From a virus: a DNA stretch of 53,677 bases. Location of the stretch: positions 1 through 53,677 of IMG/VR virus record IMGVR_UViG_3300020195_000033. One strand, written 5' to 3'. A program made the position numbers and the translations under genes. The notes beneath the pieces were generated by a model. It saw only the letters and a list, made by a program, of their open reading frames with translations. It was not told where the DNA came from and searched no databases. Below are positions 40,248 through 47,376 of this stretch, in pieces. The first letter of the stretch is position 1, and each line of letters starts with the position of its first letter.

Positions 40248-40681
40248 TTCTGCACCAGCGGGTTAGCGGCTGTCTCACCCTCACAAGACCGCCGATAGGT
40301 GCGAAGTTCGGGATCGAACTGATACCAGCAGAACTGCACCTCGACATCGCCAGAAACCAGCGCCGTGAAGCCAACCCGGTCGCCTACCTTTGAGCAAAAA
40401 TCTTCAAGTACGGTCGCTCGTCCACAGTGAGTGCATGTGCCATCGTCGATGAGCAGCTCTGCGAGCACATGGGTCGCCTGTAGTGGGGTTGCGCCAGCGC
40501 CCGCTGACGGGATCGGTTTGCCGTTACGTTGATGGTGCTGGGCGATCGCGATCCACATGACGACACCGTTATCAGGGTCGGTGTACTCGATGCGGTAGTC
40601 GCTCGCTCCGGTGCGTCCGATGAGGTCGATGAGCGCCAGGTATCGCCCCATCACTTCCGGTGGCATATCAAGGCCACTCAT
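40244..40681 (-). CDS. Hypothetical zinc-binding protein, 145 aa
   Basis: ATG 40681 overlaps the previous stop. Helical start (MPPEVMGRYLALIDLIGRTG), strands (VVMWIAIAQHHQRNGKPIPS), TCTHCGRATVLEDFC as a CxxC site. Unknown. Confidence 0.6.
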   Translation of the reverse strand: MSGLDMPPEVMGRYLALIDLIGRTGASDYRIEYTDPDNGVVMWIAIAQHHQRNGKPIPSAGAGATPLQATHVLAELLIDDGTCTHCGRATVLEDFCSKVGDRVGFTALVSGDVEVQFCWYQFDPELRTYRRSCEGETAANPLVQK

Positions 40682-41001
40682 TTCGTTTCCTTGACTAGCC
40701 GGAAATGGTGGGCGATGTGACGACGTAGCGCCCAATACCACACCTTGCGACGTATCCCAAACAGCAGCCGAACGTCACACCACAAAATATGAACCGCTAG
40801 TCGGCGGGCTTGACTGCGAGGCATGTGAGTGTGCCACTCACTCTTCATCCCAAGCCACAGTTCATAGCCGTCGTTGTTCCATACCGCTATTTCAGGGTAG
40901 GAGTCCTTGCCGAAGTCTTTGCGCCAATGGTCGCCCGGTGGGCTCGGGCTACCACCCCAGTCGGTGCCCCAATGCTGGTAGATGTACTCGCTTGGCCTCA
41001 T
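40678..41001 (-). CDS. Hypothetical protein, 107 aa
   Basis: ATG 41001 overlaps the stop of the 19-aa mini-ORF (ATGA). Aromatic-rich and basic (SEYIYQHWGTDWGGSPSPPG, CDVRLLFGIRRKVWYWALRR). No family. Confidence 0.6.
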   Translation of the reverse strand: MRPSEYIYQHWGTDWGGSPSPPGDHWRKDFGKDSYPEIAVWNNDGYELWLGMKSEWHTHMPRSQARRLAVHILWCDVRLLFGIRRKVWYWALRRHIAHHFRLVKETK

Positions 41002-41057
41002 CGTTGCGCCTGCTCCACCGGGAACACCTCGCCAAGACTTCTCGACTCTATGGCCAT
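40998..41057 (-). CDS. 19-aa leader peptide with strong RBS
   Basis: AAGGAG lies 9 nt upstream of ATG 41057. Reads MAIESRSLGEVFPVEQAQR, with the stop overlapping the next ATG. The strongest ribosome site of this transcript serves this mini-ORF, so translation of the 107-aa gene depends on it. Confidence 0.5.
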   Translation of the reverse strand: MAIESRSLGEVFPVEQAQR

Positions 41058-41064
41058 GTTCGTT

Positions 41065-41101
41065 TCTCCTTCGTGTGGGTTTCAGTTTCGTCGTCGTTGT
41101 A
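41065..41101 (-). promoter_or_regulatory. TACAAC -10-like box and CCCACACGAAGGAGA leader
   Basis: TACAAC (41096-41101) lies inside the 3' end of the upstream gene, then 16 nt, then the recurrent leader box (41065-41079). The TACAAC also forms a half of the palindrome family. Confidence 0.45.
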
Positions 41102-41453
41102 ACTCAGCTAGTCGGGCACTCAGCATGTCCGACACTTCACCTTTCGTCGCGCCCGGGTCTATCTCAATCTTCAACTGCTCAGCACGTTCGCGTTGTGCAA
41201 CCGTCGCCCGTAGTCGCCGCCACGGCGACCCAATCAAAGCTTTCGCCCTAGCCTCCGTCGAGCGTTGCCCCCATTCCAGCCCGCCAGCGTTGACCAGCAC
41301 AGTCTTAGACCCGTCCGGTTCGATCATCCCAGCGCGCCACTGCCCGTCGTCACGTTGCACGATCACGAACGTCGTCGCACCGACATGAAGCTCGTAGCGG
41401 GGAACCGGCCCGCTGATCTGTACCCAGTCGTGACCGTCGACCCCGCTACGCAC
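41082..41453 (-). CDS. Hypothetical protein, 123 aa
   Basis: GTG 41453, one base after the previous stop. Beta-rich start (HDWVQISGPVPRYELHVGAT, TFVIVQRDDGQWRAGMI) and a charged helical end (VSDMLSARLAELQRRRN). No family. Confidence 0.6.
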   Translation of the reverse strand: MRSGVDGHDWVQISGPVPRYELHVGATTFVIVQRDDGQWRAGMIEPDGSKTVLVNAGGLEWGQRSTEARAKALIGSPWRRLRATVAQRERAEQLKIEIDPGATKGEVSDMLSARLAELQRRRN

Positions 41454-41454
41454 T

Positions 41455-41697
41455 TCACGTTCCCTGGGCTTTGTTTATCATCCGGTATTCCTGCTGCTGA
41501 ATCGCAGCCTGCGTGACCTCGAATAGCGCCGCGAGCGCCTTGTACGTCATTGGCGGGTCAAGTGCGCGAGCACGCTGAACGAGAGCGCCGCGCTGCACCT
41601 TCAGTTTCTCCATCGCGTCGCTAATCACTCTGTACCCCGGCTGAAAGGTTCGGATTTCGACTTCGAGCGCAGCGTGGTCTGGTGACGGTTCTCTCAT
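41455..41697 (-). CDS. HTH-like small protein, 80 aa
   Basis: ATG 41697 overlaps the upstream stop. MTYKALAALFEVTQAAIQQQ EYRM resembles a helix-turn-helix with recognition helix TQAAIQQQ; preceded by a helix with basic residues (AMEKLKVQRGALVQRARA). Likely DNA-binding. Confidence 0.6.
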   Translation of the reverse strand: MREPSPDHAALEVEIRTFQPGYRVISDAMEKLKVQRGALVQRARALDPPMTYKALAALFEVTQAAIQQQEYRMINKAQGT

Positions 41698-42053
41698 TCG
41701 TTGCCTGCGTCGTCGTCTGCGTCGTCGTCGAAGTTGAGCCGGGAAACACCCTTGGCTTCTTCGATCTTCACGGCCTGCGCGTCCAGAATCTCACCGACGA
41801 GCGAACGGTCGATGAGCGACGCGGTGCCCGCCTTCAACCGCTGCACGCGCACCAGCTTGTCGGTGTCCTTGATCTTCTCGTAGGTGATCTTGTCGACGGT
41901 CGTTTCGAGAACGACGATCACAATGTCCCCGAGCTTCAACTCCTGCGGCTCGATCGCGAGAGCCTGCGAAAGTCCGTCGCCTGCATTAGAGACAGCGATA
42001 CGAGTCGCGATCACTTCGCGACCCTCGAACGAGTGAAGAACTATCTCAGTCAT
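41694..42053 (-). CDS. Hypothetical protein, 119 aa
   Basis: ATG 42053 with AGGAAG upstream. Beta-rich body (TEIVLHSFEGREVIATRIAV, GDIVIVVLETTVDKITYEKI) and an acidic tail (NFDDDADDDAGNE), a layout shared by small ssDNA-binding or DNA-mimic proteins; no specific claim. First gene of a transcript with its own TACAAT box. Confidence 0.65.
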   Translation of the reverse strand: MTEIVLHSFEGREVIATRIAVSNAGDGLSQALAIEPQELKLGDIVIVVLETTVDKITYEKIKDTDKLVRVQRLKAGTASLIDRSLVGEILDAQAVKIEEAKGVSRLNFDDDADDDAGNE

Positions 42054-42065
42054 AATGATTCTGCT

Positions 42066-42093
42066 TCCTGTGGGTGTAGATAGTGAGATTGTA
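42066..42093 (-). promoter_or_regulatory. TACAAT -10 box and CCCACAGGAAG leader
   Basis: TACAAT at 42088-42093, then the leader variant CACCCACAGGAAG before ATG 42053. No clear -35. Confidence 0.45.
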
Positions 42094-42108
42094 ATACTAG
42101 CAGCGTTG

Positions 42109-42345
42109 TCATCGCGAGCGCGTCCTAGCCCCGCTCTTATAGTCCATCTTCACCGAGGCCACATATTTCGCGCCCTCGAAAGCATCGAGAACGCGGGCAA
42201 GCTCGAACGGGCCTAGCTGATTGAACGTCTCGATTTCTTGACCGAGGACGTAAGAGGCGACCTCGATACGTTCCCCGCGCGTCAGCCCGAAGTCGGCGCA
42301 GATGCAGAAAATCTGCTCGCGCATCCGCATCACAGACGACTTCAC
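42109..42345 (-). CDS. Hypothetical helical protein, 78 aa
   Basis: GTG 42345 overlaps the micropeptide stop (GTGA). MRMREQIFCICADFGLTRGE and RIEVASYVLGQEIETFNQLG form a helical bundle. Unknown. Confidence 0.6.
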   Translation of the reverse strand: MKSSVMRMREQIFCICADFGLTRGERIEVASYVLGQEIETFNQLGPFELARVLDAFEGAKYVASVKMDYKSGARTRSR

Positions 42346-42446
42346 AGTCGAGTTAGCCAAGCGTGAAGGGCGCAGATCGCGACGATCGTGAGAGCTGCGA
42401 GCGCTATGAACACGATCTCACCTTGCGATAGATCGCCGCCGCTCAT
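42342..42446 (-). CDS. 34-aa single-pass membrane micropeptide
   Basis: ATG 42446 overlaps the upstream stop (ATGA). Starts MSGGDLSQGEIVFIALAALT and continues hydrophobic (IVAICALHAWL), one membrane helix with a basic C-terminus. Coupled at both ends. Confidence 0.6.
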   Translation of the reverse strand: MSGGDLSQGEIVFIALAALTIVAICALHAWLTRL

Positions 42447-43012
42447 TTCGACCACCCTGTTTGACGTAGCAAGTCGACAGCTACGCGCCCACTGCCGCTA
42501 CAACGCCAGACGATCGCTTCGTCAGGTGACCCCGCTGATCGCTCGCGACGCCCCGAGTTATGAATGAACCCGGCTTGTGCCAGTTCGCTCACCCGTTTGC
42601 GCGCTGTCTCTGTACTGATCGGGGTGTTCTTCCCCGATGCTTCGCGAGCGGCGTCGAGCGCGGTCATGTCGCGGTTAGCGAGCACGAACAGAACGCGCGC
42701 AGCCGTTGAGCGGTAGCGGAACTTGCTCACATCACGCTTCGCGTGTCTCACCGCTGCCAGTTGCGAAGTCGACGGATCGTGAGCACGCGCCGGGAAACTG
42801 TCTGAGCGTTGCGGGTCAAAAATCTCCGGCCAGAGTTGCTTGACGACCAACACGATTAGCGACGGCGGGAACGTGTCGGTCAGTTCAAGCAGGTGTTGCC
42901 CGCAGCGTATGCGCTCGGCGGCGACGCGTTCGACTCGCACTCGCACTCGCGCAGCCAACGCATCCTCCGCTTGCCTGCCAATCACTGTCTCCATCTGAGG
43001 TCCCTTTCTCAT
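42443..43012 (-). CDS. Winged-helix/HTH DNA-binding protein, 189 aa
   Basis: ATG 43012 overlaps the upstream stop; ATG 42994 with AAAGG 8 nt upstream is equally possible. C-terminal segment TALDAAREASGKNTPISTET then ARKRVSELAQAGFIHNSGRR is a winged-helix. N-terminal half helical and basic. A regulator or replication-associated protein. Confidence 0.65.
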   Translation of the reverse strand: MRKGPQMETVIGRQAEDALAARVRVRVERVAAERIRCGQHLLELTDTFPPSLIVLVVKQLWPEIFDPQRSDSFPARAHDPSTSQLAAVRHAKRDVSKFRYRSTAARVLFVLANRDMTALDAAREASGKNTPISTETARKRVSELAQAGFIHNSGRRERSAGSPDEAIVWRCSGSGRVAVDLLRQTGWSK

Positions 43013-43278
43013 CTGAGGTCGAGAGCATGTTGCTCAACGACCGGCTTCTTGCGGCGCTTCAACGCTGGGCACGTCACCCAGTGCGAGACGTAGGCGACAC
43101 CTTCCGGTTCCGGTTCGCCCTTGCGCGCGACAGTCGCGACCAGTTGGCCGTACTCGTACGCGAGATAGACGGTCCCTTCCGCGGGCTGCGGGTCGACCGG
43201 CATACGCCGACCGGTCGCGGTCAGCACCAGCGCTATCGGACGATGACAATGCTTACAAGGACGCGACGGCAAGCTCAC
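43009..43278 (-). CDS. Zinc-knuckle protein, 89 aa
   Basis: GTG 43278 overlaps the RusA stop (GTGA). MSLPSRPCKHCHRPIALVLT and HWVTCPALKRRKKP give Cys pairs; RRMPVDPQPAEGTVYL is a common phrase in small phage zinc proteins. Unknown role. Confidence 0.65.
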   Translation of the reverse strand: MSLPSRPCKHCHRPIALVLTATGRRMPVDPQPAEGTVYLAYEYGQLVATVARKGEPEPEGVAYVSHWVTCPALKRRKKPVVEQHALDLR

Positions 43279-43802
43279 AGTTCCAGCCCAGCAGCCAACG
43301 GTTCTTGCACCGCAGTCGCGTAGTCGGGTGTCGACCATCTCTTGAACGTCGGGATCAGATCAAGCGAAGTGACGCGCACCGTCGCCCCGATCCACGCCTG
43401 CCACACTTCGATCTTCGCTATCCGCCACACGACGATCTTCGCGTCGTCCTCAATCAGCCCGCTCTCAGTCAGCGAGTCACCGAGACTGCGCGCCAACTTG
43501 TCGCTGTCGGGCGCTTCGATCTTCCAGCGTCCGAACAGACGAAACCTTTTCGGCCTCGACGCGGGCATAGGTAGCCGGAAGAACACGTCGACTTGCACCG
43601 GCCCAGCGATGCAACCGAACCCGCCAGCAGCCGCTTCGCGTGCTTTCTCAGCGACAGCGGCACGCCACGCTTTCAAGTTCTGACGCGATGACGCGTCGCC
43701 AGCGTCGACAACGATCGCCCGCCCCGTCTTACGATTCACGAACGCCGACTTCGATCCTTGCGGTTTCGGTTCGCCCACAACATCGAACTGCACGCTCGTC
43801 AT
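43275..43802 (-). CDS. rusA: RusA-family Holliday junction resolvase
   Basis: 175 aa. Starts with the family strand VQFDVVGEPKPQGSKSAF. The catalytic block APDSDKLARSLGDSLTESGL followed by IEDDAKIV carries the conserved Asp residues (D in PDSDKL, D in LGDSL, DD in EDDAK) of RusA/endodeoxyribonuclease. It resolves recombination intermediates before packaging. Coupled to zinc proteins on both sides. Confidence 0.9.
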   Translation of the reverse strand: MTSVQFDVVGEPKPQGSKSAFVNRKTGRAIVVDAGDASSRQNLKAWRAAVAEKAREAAAGGFGCIAGPVQVDVFFRLPMPASRPKRFRLFGRWKIEAPDSDKLARSLGDSLTESGLIEDDAKIVVWRIAKIEVWQAWIGATVRVTSLDLIPTFKRWSTPDYATAVQEPLAAGLEL

Positions 43803-44038
43803 AGCGCAGCGCGTTCTTCGGCCTTCGCGGCCTCTATTGACTCGACCAGCCGACGACCAACAGCAATCGTTTCCGTCGAGATCGGGCCACGCCGACCGAT
43901 AGCTGTCACGACCACCTGCGCTTTACTCGCGCAGTTCGGGCATCGAGCGACGAACGACGACACAGACGACACGACCGCCGGGTCATCCTGATAGAACGTG
44001 CAGCCGCACTCGCATCGAACCTGAACAACCGTCAGCAC
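43799..44038 (-). CDS. Zinc-ribbon protein, 79 aa
   Basis: GTG 44038 near the upstream stop. CECGCTFYQDDP and RCPNCASKAQVVVT form a four-cysteine ribbon. C-terminal helix (RRLVESIEAAKAEERAAL). Role unknown; next to RusA. Confidence 0.65.
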   Translation of the reverse strand: MLTVVQVRCECGCTFYQDDPAVVSSVSSFVARCPNCASKAQVVVTAIGRRGPISTETIAVGRRLVESIEAAKAEERAAL

Positions 44039-44337
44039 GAAACCGCCTCCCACAGCCGTTGACGAAGTACGGGCTGATTCGCCATGTAGTTAGCCTCAAT
44101 CACGCCGTCCACCATGTCAGCGAGCACGTCGGCCTTCGCTCTGCCTTTCAACGTCACCGCGATGAACACATGACCGTTCGGCGCTCGACGTAACGACCGG
44201 TCATCTCCAACCCGCAGCGGCGGTGAACGGAAACTCGGAACGACTAGCCCGTTGTGGCGCGCCTCGCGCCCAAGAACACGCGCCGCGTCCGCGAAGTCGA
44301 GCGAGGTCATTGAAACGATCTCCGGTTCCGTTGTCAT
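44032..44337 (-). CDS. Hypothetical protein, 101 aa, apparently leaderless (regulon member 4)
   Basis: ATG 44337 lies 6 nt after TACAAT with no Shine-Dalgarno. Starts MTTEPEIVSMTSLDFADAAR; beta-rich middle (NGHVFIAVTLKGRAKADVLA), helical end. First gene of the transcript that includes RusA. Confidence 0.7.
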   Translation of the reverse strand: MTTEPEIVSMTSLDFADAARVLGREARHNGLVVPSFRSPPLRVGDDRSLRRAPNGHVFIAVTLKGRAKADVLADMVDGVIEANYMANQPVLRQRLWEAVSC

Positions 44338-44343
44338 GCGCCC

Positions 44344-44373
44344 ATTGTACCACGGATGACAACGTTCGTTGTA
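44344..44373 (-). promoter_or_regulatory. Operator-promoter cassette, copy 4: GTGGTACAAT with shifted palindrome
   Basis: -10 TACAAT (44344-44349) preceded by GTGG. Palindrome GACAACGTTCGTTGTA (44358-44373, one mismatch) sits about 10 bp closer to the -10 than in copies 1-3, so it would cover the spacer rather than the -35. Start codon cassette ATGACAA as in the others. Confidence 0.65.
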
Positions 44374-44377
44374 AACG

Positions 44378-44752
44378 TCAGCATCGGGCGGGGTCAAACG
44401 CCACGTCAGCCGGAACGACATTGCAGTTAGGGCACGGAAGCCAACCTGCGCCGTCGTCGACTGCTACTAACCGTTCATCAGAGCAGACCCGGCACAAGAA
44501 CCGTGCGCGTATGACCGTCAGCTCAGCGGAATGAGTCGCGGTGATCCCGTCGATCTTCGACTTGTCAACGCCGTACGCCTTCGCCATAGCCGTCAGCGAG
44601 TCAAGCGTCATGTCCTCGAACCCGACCGCGGACAGATCAGCCTCAATGCGGGCGCGCAGATCACGGTCAGCGCGAGCAGCGAGCGTGATCTCTCGAGCGA
44701 GAGCAACTCGACGCGGTGAAGTCTGATCGGCCAATCCGGGCATGCCGCTCAT
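44378..44752 (-). CDS. Zinc-ribbon protein, 124 aa
   Basis: ATG 44752; a second ATG at 44743 lies 7 nt after a TAGAAT box and could be a leaderless start. Helical first half (ALAREITLAARADRDLRARI), then FLCRVCSDERLVAVDDGAGW and LPCPNCNV, a four-cysteine ribbon. Probably nucleic-acid related. Confidence 0.65.
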   Translation of the reverse strand: MSGMPGLADQTSPRRVALAREITLAARADRDLRARIEADLSAVGFEDMTLDSLTAMAKAYGVDKSKIDGITATHSAELTVIRARFLCRVCSDERLVAVDDGAGWLPCPNCNVVPADVAFDPARC

Positions 44753-44776
44753 TCTACACGATGAGTTACAACCGCG

Positions 44777-45577
44777 CTAGTCACTTATCACCTGGCCGTT
44801 GTCGTCGAACCGAAGATCAGCAAGCGTCTTTAGAACCCCTGACGACTGCCCGGGCCATAGCGGTCGAGTTAGCTCATGGTCAAGGCTCGACAGTGACAAC
44901 GTTCTGCCTCTGTCGTGCAACGACTTCAAGCCGTCCTGAATCTGTCGCCGCGAATGACCAGCAGCTAACGCTCGCCGCACGATGTTCGTGTAGCCGTTGA
45001 AGTTGACCAATGGAGCGACCCCGCCGTGGCGTTCCTTGTACCACGTCCAGTAGCCGTCACAGATACGTTTCGCTATCTGAGCATCAGTCTCCCCCGCGAC
45101 GAGCGCAAGCTCGGTGCCAGGTTCTCCCGGCTCAGAATCGAACATGTCAACAGAATCATGCGCGCGCTGTTTTCGCGCGGGTAGTTCTAAGGACAGTTCA
45201 TTGGACTGTTCGGGTGACATCTGTGGTACCACACTTGTCACCCCGTCTGCCCTAGTTGTCACCCCGTTGATTCTGTTTCGTTTGACCGGGAGCACCACGC
45301 CATCAAGGTGAAGATGATAGAGATTCGGTCGTCGGTCGTCGGGCGTGTGAGCGTTTCCTCCCTCGTTGACACGCACCGTGACCCAGCCTTGCTTCACAAG
45401 CTCAGCGATTGCTCTTTGGACTGTGCGCTCGGTCGCTGAAGCGTAGGTCGCCAGCGTTCGGACTGACGGCCATGCGCCGCCATCACCGTCGTGGCTTGCA
45501 ATCCCGACAAGGACGAGCTTCTCTGTTGAAGTCAAGCCTTGTACTTGGAGTGCTCGCGCTGACGTTTCCCAACTCAT
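44777..45577 (-). CDS. Replication-initiator-like HTH protein, 266 aa
   Basis: ATG 45577 with GGGAG 6 nt upstream. The N-terminal winged-helix (GLTSTEKLVLVGIASHDGDG, AWPSVRTLATYASATERTVQ, RAIAELVKQGWVTVRV) is the HTH_36 type found in phage replisome organisers. A linker follows, then a helical C-terminal domain (AKRICDGYWTWYKERHG ... SRRQIQDGLKSLHDRGRTLS). First gene left of the divergent control region. It probably binds an origin or acts with the helicase loader on the other strand. Confidence 0.75.
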   Translation of the reverse strand: MSWETSARALQVQGLTSTEKLVLVGIASHDGDGGAWPSVRTLATYASATERTVQRAIAELVKQGWVTVRVNEGGNAHTPDDRRPNLYHLHLDGVVLPVKRNRINGVTTRADGVTSVVPQMSPEQSNELSLELPARKQRAHDSVDMFDSEPGEPGTELALVAGETDAQIAKRICDGYWTWYKERHGGVAPLVNFNGYTNIVRRALAAGHSRRQIQDGLKSLHDRGRTLSLSSLDHELTRPLWPGQSSGVLKTLADLRFDDNGQVISD

Positions 45578-45770
45578 GGTGCTCCCTTTCGGTTGGCCCG
45601 ACCAGGTAAGCTCCTGGCGGGTTTCTTAGCCGAGTCCCACTGTACCAGTCCCCTGGGCCGGAAGCCGCGGAAGCGTCCCGGTCCTGGGGGCTGCGTCGTT
45701 TGATAGCCCGGTTGTATCCGCGTTCACAATGCTGCTAGTGTTCTCGTTCCACACACGGAACGAGGAGAAC
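45578..45770. promoter_or_regulatory. Divergent control region with promoters and operators
   Basis: Minus side: TGGTACAGT extended -10 (TACAGT at 45639-45644) and, downstream of it, a palindrome CCAGG-N6-CCTGG (45602-45617). Plus side: TTGTAT (45712-45717), 18-bp spacer, TAGTGT (45736-45741), ATG at 45771. Between them lie GC-rich inverted segments around CCCCTGGG and CCTGGGGG. The plus leader holds a perfect 8-bp hairpin (CTCGTTCC 45743-45750, GGAACGAG 45757-45764) that takes in the first bases of the GAGGAG ribosome site. It is the main switch between leftward and rightward genes and a plausible origin region. Confidence 0.6.
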
Positions 45771-46472
45771 ATGAACATCGACAAGATCGTTGGGGTAGTC
45801 GCGCCAGTTGACGAGGCTGCAGTCGAAGCAGAACTGGTGGCGTACATCACCGGTATGGACGTTGAAACGGCGGGAGAGCCGTGGCGGATCGAGAATGTCG
45901 GTCAAGCGGATTGGGCGTTACGCAAGCTCATTGAGACGCAGGCCGCGTATGGTCAGTACGCCGACGAAATCAGTCTGTGGGAGGCCGCGCGGAAGCGTGC
46001 GAAACACGCGATCGACTTCTTCACAGAGCTGTTGCAGGCTTGGGCTATCGGGGCGCGCACGAAGGACACCAAGTCGTTCGCGCTCGCGCATGGCACCGTG
46101 TCGACTCGTCAGTCGGCGGCGCGTCTGTCGATCAGCGACAAGGACGCGATTCTCGAATGGGCCGCTACGAACGCCCCCGACGCGATCAAAGTCACGTCTG
46201 AAGTTCAGCTTTCGTTGCTCACGAACGTCACGATCGAAGTAATGCTCGTCGGTGAACGACGGACGAACATGGCAACCGGTGAGATTGTCGTCGACAATCG
46301 TGAGCCGGTGCTACTGACAGACGAGGCGCTCGCCACAGTCGGCGGGGCCGGTTCAGGGTGGCAGGTTGAGCCGATCACGCTTCAGATGGCTGTCGCTGAC
46401 GGCAAGGTCGTGCCGGGGATGACAGTCGTACCGGCGAAAGTCACCGCGAGCGTGACCGCGTTGGGGGTCTGA
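45771..46472 (+). CDS. Mu Gam-like host-nuclease inhibitor
   Basis: 233 aa from ATG 45771 with GAGGAG 4 nt upstream; an upstream ATG is not used. Helical region IGRYA-like (ADWALRKLIETQAAYGQYAD, EISLWEAARKRAKHAIDFFT) followed by TKSFALAHGTVSTRQSAARL and a C-terminal beta part (VEPITLQMAVADGKVVPGMT). This order matches Gam-type proteins, which bind double-stranded ends and block RecBCD-like nucleases. First gene of the plus operon with recombination genes. Confidence 0.75.
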   Translation: MNIDKIVGVVAPVDEAAVEAELVAYITGMDVETAGEPWRIENVGQADWALRKLIETQAAYGQYADEISLWEAARKRAKHAIDFFTELLQAWAIGARTKDTKSFALAHGTVSTRQSAARLSISDKDAILEWAATNAPDAIKVTSEVQLSLLTNVTIEVMLVGERRTNMATGEIVVDNREPVLLTDEALATVGGAGSGWQVEPITLQMAVADGKVVPGMTVVPAKVTASVTALGV

Positions 46473-46828
46473 TGCCGCGCCGAATGTCGTGTGCGTTCAC
46501 TGTCTCAGCGGTACACGATCGGTCTAAGACAGTCACACGACGCGACGTGACGACATGGCTCGACCTGCGCCCCGGCGACCCGCTGACGTTAGTAGAGAAA
46601 GCGATGGGCTTGAAGAAAGGCGCGAAGCAGGTAGTGCTCGCGCAGGTCGAGATCGTCAGCACACGGATGGAACCGCTCTCCGCTATCGACTATGAGCCGG
46701 GTGGGTGTTTGCGCGAGGGTTTCCCCGAGATGAGCGTCTACCAGTTCATGGACTTCTGGCGTGAGTCCCACTGCTACCCGGCAGGGACTGACCCGGTGGT
46801 ACGTCGGATCGAGTGGCGCTACTTGTGA
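46472..46828 (+). CDS. ASCH-domain-like protein, 118 aa
   Basis: ATG 46472 within TGATG. SKTVTRRDVTTWLDLRPGDP and LVEKAMGLKKGAKQVVLAQV resemble the ASCH fold with conserved basic and Gly-Lys residues; CLREGFPEMSVYQFMDFWRE is typical of phage ASCH proteins. Predicted RNA or nucleotide binding, perhaps N4-acetylcytidine-type hydrolase; unknown here. Confidence 0.75.
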   Translation: MPRRMSCAFTVSAVHDRSKTVTRRDVTTWLDLRPGDPLTLVEKAMGLKKGAKQVVLAQVEIVSTRMEPLSAIDYEPGGCLREGFPEMSVYQFMDFWRESHCYPAGTDPVVRRIEWRYL

Positions 46829-47340
46829 CACCGCAGGACGCTCAGAAACTCGTCGCGGCGTGGCGGGTCTGCTGGCCTTCCGCACCGTGGCGCGCCGAAG
46901 ATATGCGTCTCACCGTCAACGCGTGGGCCACGATCCTCGCAGACGTGACATACGACGAAGCTGAACAGGCCATGATCGGCTACGCCCGCTCCGGTGCAGC
47001 GTTCCCGCCAGCACCAGGGCAACTCGCTGAACGTGCGCTCGATGAACGCGCCCGCCGCGCCGGGACACGCCCACCCGATCTTGACCAGGCTCTCTCTGAA
47101 GTTCGTCACTACGTCACGACGAAAGGCTCACGTCGCGGTCAGCCGCCCGCCGAGTGGTCGCACACTGTCGTAGCAGAGGCCGTGAGAGCTATCGGCTGGG
47201 GCGAGTTGTGCGAGGGCGGCGACACGACACGCGCACACTTCCGCGCCGCCTACGAGAGCGCTAGAGCACGCTGGACGCTCAGCCAAACCGATAATCGACC
47301 GACATTGAGCGAACCTTGTCAGACCCCTGCGCTACACTAG
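46825..47340 (+). CDS. Helicase loader/replisome organiser (G39P-like), 171 aa
   Basis: GTG 46825 overlaps the previous stop (GTGA). MTPQDAQKLVAAWRVCWPSA and RLTVNAWATILADVTYDEAE, then AMIGYARSGAAFPPAPGQLA, form the helical motif of phage helicase loaders (G39P/inhibitor of G40P type). No phage helicase is visible, so it may load a host DnaB. Confidence 0.7.
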   Translation: MTPQDAQKLVAAWRVCWPSAPWRAEDMRLTVNAWATILADVTYDEAEQAMIGYARSGAAFPPAPGQLAERALDERARRAGTRPPDLDQALSEVRHYVTTKGSRRGQPPAEWSHTVVAEAVRAIGWGELCEGGDTTRAHFRAAYESARARWTLSQTDNRPTLSEPCQTPALH

Positions 47341-47368
47341 GGGCGTTGTAACTTCCCACACGAAGGAG
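47333..47368 (+). promoter_or_regulatory. TACACT -10-like box and CCCACACGAAGGAG leader for the ATPase gene
   Basis: TACACT (47333-47338) is followed by GCGTTGTAAC and the leader box CCCACACGAAGGAG (47355-47368). ATG at 47377. Internal promoter within the plus operon. No good -35 was found. Confidence 0.5.
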
Positions 47369-47376
47369 AAAGAAAC

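Noticed and set aside
44743-44770. Fifth leaderless promoter cassette before 44752
   Set aside because: A TAGAAT box 7 nt before a second ATG and a GTTGTAAC half-site are present, but the palindrome and GTGGTACAAT are missing, so it is mentioned only as a possibility.
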